Under the pieces are notes generated by a model, which was not told the DNA's origin, ran no database searches, and saw only the letters and a program-made list of their open reading frames with translations. The translations under genes were made by a program, and so were the position numbers. Shown here piece after piece: positions 56,625 through 64,000 of a stretch of 64,000 bases of DNA (position 1 is the first letter of the stretch; each line of letters opens with the position of its first letter). Location: the NCBI GenBank assembly GCA_029961685.1, contig JARWKL010000008.1, positions 38,450,144-38,514,143 on the forward strand. The letters are read 5' to 3'. Source of the DNA: Aristolochia californica (lineage: Eukaryota > Streptophyta > Magnoliopsida > Piperales > Aristolochiaceae).

Positions 56625-58555
56625 GGGGGGGTTGGTCAACGTAAGATGAAGATGAACTTCAGCCGCATTACGCATTCATCTCCTCGTCGTTTCGTTTTTT
56701 TATTGGTCTCTCTCGCTCTCCTGGTCTCCTCCGTCGCTCGTCATTTCTTCCTCAAAATTTTTCTTCGCTCTCTTTGCATCCCTCTCCGGTCTCCCTGGTA
56801 CCTCTCGCTTCTCCCTTCTCTCTCTCGCTTCTCCCTTCTCTCTATCGGCCTCCCTTTCCCTTCTTCCTCTCGTTGTGAAAGTCCTCTCGGCCTCGCTCTC
56901 CCTTTCAGCCTCCCACTCGCTTCTCCATCTCGGCCTCCTACTTCCTTCTCCCTGTCGCTACTCTCTTTTCCCCCAAAATACTTCCCGATTTCGTTCGATT
57001 TCGATTTTCTTCGATTTTTGACATTTTGGCGTCGATTTCTTCTATTCTACTTTGATTCAGCTTCGATTTCACCCTTCAACTTCGGTTTTCCCCAAATTTC
57101 AGAAGGACCCTAATTTTTTTCCAATTAATTTAGAGATGTATTTGATTTAATTTTAATTTCCGTGCATAATTTGGGGGTTTAGGGTCATGGTTTATGGTAT
57201 TTATGGTTCGATTTCTTCTTTATAGGGTTTAATTTTTTGAATTTTGCTTATCATGCTTTGTTGTGAAAAGTGTTGATCAATTGACAAATTTCGACCCTGT
57301 TTGGAGGTTAGTTTCTCTTATGCGAGTAGATGGTTCAATATTCTGTTTACAATCAATAGACAAATTTGGACCCTGTTTGGAGGTTAGTTTCTCTAATGCA
57401 AGTGGATGGTTAAAGAGTCTATTTATAATCTGGATTAGTTTCTATCATAAGGATGAGCTCCTCTCATTGAATGTAGATGAGGTTATTAATGGAAATATTG
57501 ACATACATTACAATTTTTGTAATCCAGCATATTTTGTATCACTTTTTGCATGCAGCAGAAACTTGATTGCAGCTTTGTTTCAATCAATAAAAAATCACTG
57601 CTTTTTTTTACAGAGTTCATTTAGAATTAAAGAAATAATTTAGGCCCTGGACCCAAAGTCATTTAATGTCTAGTTTAATAGATGGTTGTTCGGTTGTGCC
57701 ATAGGAGTAGAAAGGATGTTGACAAAAGTTCATATGGTGATCTTCTTGCTGCTTGTTGGTCTTTTGTTTGGTACTCTTGGTTAAATGTTGCTAGACCTGT
57801 TTCTGAGTCATGTTATGATTCTGATAATGCTGGAGAAGAATGCTGCCAACATGCAAAGCTCTAGTGCTTTCCCTGAGCTGAACCAAGTTGATATGGATCA
57901 CTAAATTCTGGGTGTTCACTGGAGGGATTGAAAAGACGTAGTTGCTCCATTGCAGATTTTGTTCAACTTCACTCGAGGGAAGTTGAAAGTTGAAAGGCGA
58001 ACCATTTGTGGATGGCACGTACAGTTAGCGGATAAATTCTTTATTTGGCATTCTGAGTCTGTATATATTCGAATGGTTTAATATTTGCTATTAAGGGTAT
58101 GTTTGGAACCCAGGGAAAAGAAAATAAAATATTTTTTTATTATTATTCTTTATTTGACAATTTGACCCTTTTCCTTTCAATAATTTGAGCTGTGACAACT
58201 TTTTTGTTTAATTAACCTATTTTTTATTAAATAAAATCAATAGTTTTAAATTTAACGAAAACATTTTTCTCATGTTGGGACACTAACACTGGAAACTGTT
58301 TTCCAATGCACATGAAGTCGTCAACACTAATACCAAGTCCGAAGATACAGTTCATATAGATGACTAACATGAAGTTCATGTTAGAGATGAAGATGAACTT
58401 CAAATTTCTGTTTTGTTAACTTGCCCCCTTTTAAGCATCCAGATGACTTGAAGTCTGGCACTCCACTGTCGACTTCAGGAGATAAACTGAATAATGCGGC
58501 TGAAGCTCATCTTCATCTTCAAGAAGAATAAATCCCCCCCCCCCCCCCCCCCCCC
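56625..58555. mobile_element. non-autonomous DNA element related to the Harbinger-like transposon
   Basis: The ends are inverted repeats of about 60 bases. The left reads GGGGGGGTTGG..., then GATGAAGATGAACTTCAGCC, CATTA; the right (other strand) reads a G run then GATGAAGATGAGCTTCAGCC, CATTA. The right end is a run of 22 C (58534-58555). The leader (57010-57240) and the GGGACACTAACACTGGAAA stretch (58278 on) match 28120-28450 and 32079-32130. No transposase is recognisable. It contains a 76-base tandem duplication (57277-57430) and one end of a Tourist-like MITE (about 58094). It abuts copia RNase H on the left and a neprosin relic on the right, with no clear target duplication. Confidence 0.65.
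57277..57430 (+). repeat. 76-bp tandem duplication
   Basis: TTGACAAATTTCGACCCTGT... and AGACAAATTTGGACCCTGT..., each followed by TTGGAGGTTAGTTTCTCT, are offset by 76 bases, with few differences. Confidence 0.8.
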
Positions 58556-58556
58556 A

Positions 58557-58853
58557 TCGCCTGGCCTGCCACACCAGACATTAGTTGATGGTAACAGCAA
58601 AATAATCTTTACTGAAAGATTAATGGGAGCATTTTTAGGACTAGGTGCTGCCTCCGTGAAATGCTGGAAATACCTATAGTAAAAATAATCCACTCCTATA
58701 TGACAGAAGAAGCTAAATTACCACGAACTGATCGAGTATATTAGAACACTTGTTACTTACATGCCATCCGACTTGTACAGTGTTACGTACAGGGCCAGCA
58801 TTGGTAACTTCCGTAGTAAGGACCACCTTGTGTTACCTTCTCTGCATACTGAA
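58557..58853 (-). pseudogene. neprosin gene relic upstream of copy B (inverted)
   Basis: Counterpart of 1-345. On the minus strand: exon 4 part (about 58853-58761, with TACTACGGAAGTTACCAATG and CGGATGGCAT|GTAAGT), an exon 5 remnant (about 58647-58672), and the intron 5/exon 6 boundary at the C run. It has a deletion relative to the copy-A relic. Confidence 0.75.
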
Positions 58854-59510
58854 CGACAATAAAACCTCACCTGTTTGCATTCAATGCATGCACCAACCTG
58901 TCATCACATGGTTGAAAGAAAGCCCAAGAGGTGTAAAGGTAATATTCTCACTCAGTCTCACGAAAACTCCTTGGTTTATCATGACAATGATCCCTGTTTC
59001 ACTACTGTTTGAATCGTTCATAAAGAACTGTTCTATTCATATAATTCTATTATAACATCACTTTTGTTTTATAATGAGATTGGTTCCGTGAGTAAATGCC
59101 ATTTATAAAACCAGTGACCACCTGCCAATAAGAGCTTAGTCCCGTTAAAGGTATTTTTAGATTTTAGTACTCCCGTATGCGAATTGCTACTGTTACTCGG
59201 ACCACCGGGAAGAAATTAAACGGATCGCGTGTTCTATCTTGCTATTTAATGCAGAAATAAATTTCCCACCAGAATTGTGTTCGCTCCACCAAGAAAATAT
59301 CGAGGAATTAAGCGTCCCACTCCTATAAATAGGCTACCTTGTAATTCAGTGTTCATAGCAAGAAGTTCTAGTAGTAATCTACAGGTCGTTTATCTTTTTA
59401 GTTTGATGTTTTGTTCATTCATTGCAGTAAGCCGAAAAGTTTCTTGTAGTTATTTTCTTACAGAATCAATAATCTGATACTTGCAGGAACTACACGGAGA
59501 CTCCGTAGCC
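58854..59510 (+). promoter_or_regulatory. 5' flank and promoter of the intact neprosin gene
   Basis: No coding sequence. Collinear with 346-978 and, inverted, with about 26214-26840. It contains the TATA box at 59324-59331 and a CAGTGTTCATAGC stretch about 30 bases after it where transcription could start. Confidence 0.55.
59324..59331 (+). promoter_or_regulatory. TATA box of the intact neprosin gene
   Basis: TATAAATA in the context CACTCCTATAAATAGGC, about 180 bases before the ATG at 59511. Identical in copy A. Confidence 0.65.
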
Positions 59511-61164
59511 ATGGATCGTCTGATGAATATTAGTTTATTCACGTTGTTACTCATTTTAGCTTTCGTTTCCCACGGCTTCTGTGATGATTTTGATGTATCT
59601 GTGGAAGAGTATGTGCGGATGAAGAAATACCTTGCTTCTGTGAACAAGCCCCCGGTGACGACGATCACGGTGAAATTTCTAAACGCACGCTGCCTATTAT
59701 CGTTTTCAAATATCTTAGTTACTTTTTCTGAAGGTTAATGCATTCAATTTCATCATATGGAAGTAGACCAAGGCCGGAGATGTTTTCGATTGTGTTGATA
59801 TAAACAAACAACCATCTCTGGATCATCCTTTACTCAGAAACCACACAGTGCAGGTGCAAATTTTTCCTTTTGCTTATAATTTTTTTAGGTTTCTGATACT
59901 CTCTGGTACAGGAGTTTTGATAAATGAATTCGTGTTACAGCTCGAACCTCCTTCATTTCCACCTATGAAGAAGCTCAGGCCTTCATCCTACATTAGCATG
60001 ATGACAGAAAAAGACGACGAAGGTTGCCCACTGGGAACAGTTCCAATGATAAGAGTCCACATGAAGGACTTGTTAAAATTTGGTTCAGTGGAGAACTACA
60101 ACAGCAAGTATGGACGAAGTGGCTACCAGCCCTTGGGCCAAGGAGTAAAACATCAGGCAAGTATCCTTCCTATAAACAATTCCGAATTTGTTCTTTAGAT
60201 ATATTGTTTACACAAATAATTGTTACGTTTCATTTTTGTCATTCAGTATGCAGTGAAGAGAATACAAGGTGGCCCCTACTATGGAACAAAAGTGACAATA
60301 AACGTATGGAAGCCAGTGATTAATACCACAAACCATGAAGTATTCAGTCTAGCCCAGTTATGGTTCGTCAATAGTGGCCCTGTACGTAACACTATAGAAG
60401 CCGGATGGCATGTAAGTAACGAAGTGTTCTAATCTATTCGATCAGTTTGTGGAAATTTAGCTTCTTCTATCATATATGAGTGGATTATCTTTACTGCAGG
60501 TATATCCAGGATATTATGGAGGCAGCACTGAAGTTCGCCTCTTCGTTTACTTTACAGTAAGTCCTAAAAAAGCTCCCATTAATCTTTCAGTAAAGATCAT
60601 TGGCTGTTACCATCAACTAATGTCTCAATGGTGTGGCAGGCGGATAATTACGCAACCGTAGACTGCTATAACGTTAAGTGTGGGTTCGTCCAAGTACACC
60701 CAAGAATAACTCCTGGAATGATATTAGCTGCCTCTACTTACAATGGAACTCAAGAGGAAATCACCATTTCCGTGTATAAGAATGACACCTCTGGAGATTG
60801 GTGGCTCGGGTACGAAGACAGTAATGGTTATGTATCAGTTGGGTACTGGCCAGAGAACCTCTTCAACTCTCTAGCTAATTACGCAGACACTATCGAGTGG
60901 GGAGGAGAAACTGCTTCTTTTGTTAACCCAGGAGTAACTTATGCGCCAATGGGGAGTGGTGAATTCCCTTCTGAAGGCTATAAAAAGGCAGCTTATATGA
61001 GTAATATGAAGGTGATAGACAGTAGCATGCAGTTCGTAGATGCCCCAAGTAATCTTATTCCAATTACACCAACACCACAATGCTATGAGTTAGGAGACAA
61101 CTCGGCTGATGTCGCCACGATTGGCCCACACTTCTATTTTGGAGGACCGGGGGGCACTTGTTGA
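59511..61164 (+). CDS. neprosin-domain (DUF239) secreted glutamic peptidase-like protein, copy B
   Basis: Six exons, all junctions phase 0: 59511-59669, 59767-59853, 59941-60156, 60247-60411, 60500-60556, 60640-61164, giving 402 aa. Residues 1-24 form a signal peptide (core LFTLLLILAFVSHGFC). Exons 1-2 hold the neprosin activation region (VFDCVDINKQPSLDHPLL). Exons 4-6 hold the neprosin domain: PYYGTKVTINVWKP, NTIEAGWH with Glu205, DCYNVKCGFVQVH, GDWWLGYED, VGYWPENLF, EWGGETASF with Glu318, and C-terminal GPHFYFGGPGGTC. In Nepenthes neprosin two Glu about 110 residues apart (188 and 297) are catalytic; Glu205 and Glu318 are the likely equivalents. Intron 3 starts CAG|GCAAGT, a GC-AG intron. 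N-glycosylation sites (NTT, NGT, NDT) fit secretion. AATAAA lies at 61316. Substrate and role are unknown. Confidence 0.88.
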
Positions 61165-61220
61165 ACTGCACTTCCATGGTGGCACTGAATCACGAACCCT
61201 AAACATCTACTACTAGTCAT

Positions 61221-61256
<36 letters not shown>

Positions 61257-62916
61257 GTAGTGATCTGTAATAAGCAGATGGCGTTGTGTAATAGCTTGTC
61301 GAAAGTTTATATTAAAATAAATGGGTACTTACTCTTTGGTACCTAATATGATCATCCAATCTTCTTCTTGGCATATCAAGTGATTGAAGCCATAGTTACT
61401 GAAATATTTTAGATAGTAGAAAACCCCACTTCAAAGTTTAATGAACGACAAGATCACACTCATTGCCAGATGATAATTGTTCTGTCATGGAATTCTTTAA
61501 CTTGGAAGTAAGTAAGCTGATGAAAACAAGATTTTTAGTAGCAGAAGCAGTTGTTCCTGTCTGGATACTGCAGCTCATTAATGGGGCTGCTGAGCAGAGA
61601 AACTTCATTATTAGTTGTTCCTGTCACTGACTTGCATAGTTTTACATTTGCTGCATACATCTAGAGGGATCTAAATGCCAACAATATGAGAAAAAAAATC
61701 ACCTTCACATAAATTAATCCATCATCTCTTAGCATTATTCTTATCCTTAATTATATTTAGATAATCCTCTCTCATTATTATCTACCCACCAAACACCTTT
61801 GCAGTCTCTCTCAAGTTTCTTCCAAATTTCTCCTCTCACAATCCTAACCACATGGCTACACGTGGGTAAACGTCTTTGTTGACGTAGGACAATCACAGTC
61901 TACACGTGGCAACCAAGATGAGGATTAGGCTGTTTTGGTGCGGGTGCCCTAATGGTGACAATAGTAGAGATTTGTAGTGGATTTGGCTCTCTCCAACCGA
62001 AATTCCTCTTATATTAATTTTATTAGAGATAGTAGAGTCCTAATCACTTATAATTTGTGTATAATTCTATAAATAGTTTACACCGATAATATTATTCTTC
62101 GTATTTGCAAAGAGTGACGAGGACCAAACACATCCTCCTACCTTTTCTGTCAACAACCCTCTGCGTCCTTTCCAGAACAATTTGCGGCAGACGGGCTGGC
62201 ATGCAACCCCACAAATACCCACAAATCGTTTCTTTAATATTATCTCCCTGGTTAATCAAACTGTAAACAGATGAGGATATTCCTTAATTCATTATAATCC
62301 TTTTAGACGATCTAAACTGATTAAAAATCTTATACTGTTTGCGACTCTGTAGGATGTTTTGCCCAGAAATTTTTTTGTCTGTGTTTTGACAGATCTACAG
62401 TTTTCTTAGTTAAAAGATAACCTTCTTGATTGTATTTTGCCCGGTTAAAATTGTTGTCTTCTTTGTCGGTAAGAACCAGAAAGAAGGTATTTTATACCAT
62501 AGAAAAAATGAGATTCTTTCCACCAAAAGAAAAACTATGGATAATACCCACCCACCAGGCATAAGTTTGTGTCCAAGTTTTTAACTCTGTTTTGATTTAC
62601 CATGTAGCAAAGTTCCGTTTTATCTAGCAGGTCTGGTTTGTTACGGAAGAGAGAAATTGAATGGTTTCAGTCCTTCACAGTGTTGCCTGTCAAGGCCCTA
62701 CCAAACGTGATCCACCTGTATTCTTTTCTTTGTAGAATAAAAATATAACCAAAAACTCATAATTAAAGCGGAAGAAAGTCGACAAAACCACTATCAGGGC
62801 CTTAATCTACTGACAATCCTCATCTATAAAGACTCCCTATGTCATCTTTCCAACCACTGCACAGCTTTTCTCAGTAGCGGTTTGGTGCCCCTGAGGAGAG
62901 AAACAAGAGAGAGGAG
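61165..62916 (+). other. intergenic region between neprosin B and PIP1 B
   Basis: No gene. A CTA/TAC microsatellite (about 61205-61257) is longer than in copy A. From about 61349 on it is nearly identical to 2110-3678, including the two ACACGTGG sites (61858-61865, 61902-61909). Confidence 0.65.
61205..61257 (+). repeat. (CTA)n microsatellite after the neprosin stop
   Basis: About 12 CTA/TAC units. The same tract at 1985-2020, 24929-24950, 27040-27066, 46313-46337 and 46768-46785 differs in length and interruption between copies. Confidence 0.9.
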
Positions 62917-63965
62917 ATACGGAGGGCAAGGAAGAGGATGTTAAGCTCGGAGCAAACAAGTTCTCTGAAAGGCAGCCTATTGGAACAGCTGCACAGACCG
63001 AGGACAAGTACTACAAGGAGCCTCCACCAGCTCCTTTGTTTGAGCCAGGGGAACTCAAGTCATGGTCTTTCTGGAGAGCTGGAATTGCAGAGTTCATAGC
63101 TACCTTCCTGTTTCTCTACATCACGATCTTGACCGTGATGGGGGTTAACAGAGCTCCCAACAAGTGTGCATCGGTGGGTATTCAGGGGATTGCTTGGGCC
63201 TTTGGTGGTATGATTTGTGCCTTGGTCTACTGCACTTGCTGGGATCTCAGGTAAAAAATTATTTTTTTCTTTACAGATTTTTTCTTTCTCTGCTTGGGGA
63301 TAAATTTTTTTTTTAAAAATTCTCTTTATTTTCTGTTTTCTTCTTTTGAATGTTGGGACGATTTCTCTGCCAACCAACTAGAATTCTCCTTTTTTTGTGT
63401 CTTTCTGAGAAGAACTTCGTCCTTTCTGTCTTTTTTCTTTTATATTCTGCTATTTTTTTCTGCTATATGGCTTAAAATCTGCTAAATATATTTACTGTTC
63501 TTCTGTATCAGTTTTCCTACAAACTTAGGCCCTTTCAGAGTTTTCCTTTTGTTTTTGTTTCTGTCCTCATAATTTTGTACCGGATTGGATTGGTCAAGAT
63601 GACTACTAGGGGAACGTTTTGGTTTTCTGATTTTGAATCTCATGCTTCTGAGTTGTCTTACTTTCAGGTGGACACATCAACCCTGCTGTTACCTTTGGGC
63701 TTTTTCCTGGCCAGAAAGCTTTCCCTCACCAGGGCCCTCTACTACATTGTGATCCAATGCTTGGGGTGCAATCTGTGGTGCTGGAGTTGTCAAGGGCTTT
63801 GGAAAGAGTCCTTACGAGGTTTCTGGTGGTGGTGCCAACGTGGTTGCCCATGGCTACACCAAAGGTGATGGCCTTGGTGCTGAGATTGTGGGAACCTTTG
63901 TTCTTGTTTACACTGTCTTCTCTGCCACCGATGCCAAGAGAAACGCCAGGGATTCTCATGTTCCT
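62917..63965 (+). pseudogene. PIP1: PIP1-type aquaporin, copy B (broken)
   Basis: Same structure and most of the same lesions as copy A: ATG replaced by ATACG, extra base in TGCACTTGCTGG (63236), extra T before CCTGGCC (about 63711) and extra G in TTGGGGTGC (about 63765). Unlike copy A it keeps the full [22 protein letters not shown] stretch. Exon 1 62917-63250, exon 2 63668-63965 ending at DSHVP with a GTAAGT donor. Intron 2 leaves the window at 64000, so exon 3 cannot be judged. Reading without the lost start and indels it would be a typical PIP1 water channel, first NPA motif included. Confidence 0.8.
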
Positions 63966-64000
63966 GTAAGTATTAGTTAAAAAACCGACCAGGGATTCTC

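Noticed and set aside
1..64000. CRISPR arrays, bacterial operons, tRNA or rRNA genes
   Set aside because: No regularly spaced direct repeats with unique spacers, no Shine-Dalgarno-led gene strings and no recognisable tRNA or rRNA sequence; gene content and introns are those of a plant nucleus.

Overview
The window looks like nuclear DNA of a flowering plant. Genes have introns. The recognisable plant families are a neprosin-domain (DUF239) secreted peptidase, a PIP1-type aquaporin and a DUF247 membrane protein. More than half of the identifiable sequence is Ty1/copia, Ty3/chromovirus, PIF/Harbinger, CACTA and MITE material, and there are plant-type CCCTAAA repeats. Nothing in the sequence fixes the species. 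There is no bacterial operon structure, CRISPR array or rRNA gene, and I recognise no tRNA gene.

Only two protein genes look intact. One is the DUF247 gene at 10115-11536 (473 aa, single exon). The other is the six-exon neprosin gene at 59511-61164 (402 aa, all introns phase 0, one of them apparently GC-AG). A second neprosin copy (979-1941) has lost exons 2, 3 and most of 4, but because every junction is phase 0 it could still encode a 246-aa secreted product. Other neprosin pieces (1-345, 24971-26213, 46381-46600, 46616-46710, 58557-58853) are relics. Three PIP1 aquaporin copies (3679-4718, 48642-49559, 62917-63965) follow the neprosin 3' flanks. All three are broken: lost start codon, indels or a premature stop, and no third exon in view.

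The architecture is driven by a neprosin-PIP1 block of about 4-5 kb, repeated whole or in pieces on both strands. The copies at 1-4847 and about 58557-63985 are almost identical even between genes. Fragments lie at 24221-27600 (inverted, with inverted-repeat arms), 32220-32620 (-), 43735-44450 (-), 45796-46600 (-), 46616-49690 (+), 50215-50262 and 51274-51970 (+). Some adjacent fragments face each other and form long palindromes.

Layout: 1-4847 neprosin/PIP1 block A; 4848-6840 truncated copia; 6840-8830 no gene; 8840-9895 decayed LTR material; 10115-11536 DUF247 gene; 11868-12309 two MITEs; 12692-17245 complete minus-strand copia with both LTRs; 18397-21318 non-autonomous LTR element; 21895-22020 DUF247 relic; 22560-22583 short telomere-type repeat; 22790-24220 copia 3' end; 24221-27600 inverted neprosin block; 27785-32218 PIF/Harbinger-like element; 33763-34105 probable solo LTR; 36640-40874 copia with a nearly intact pol; 43150-43720 CACTA relic; 43735-51970 mosaic of block fragments, a copia fragment, PIP1 copy C and a chromovirus 3' end; 51970-56620 copia; 56625-58555 non-autonomous relative of the Harbinger-like element; 58557-64000 block B.
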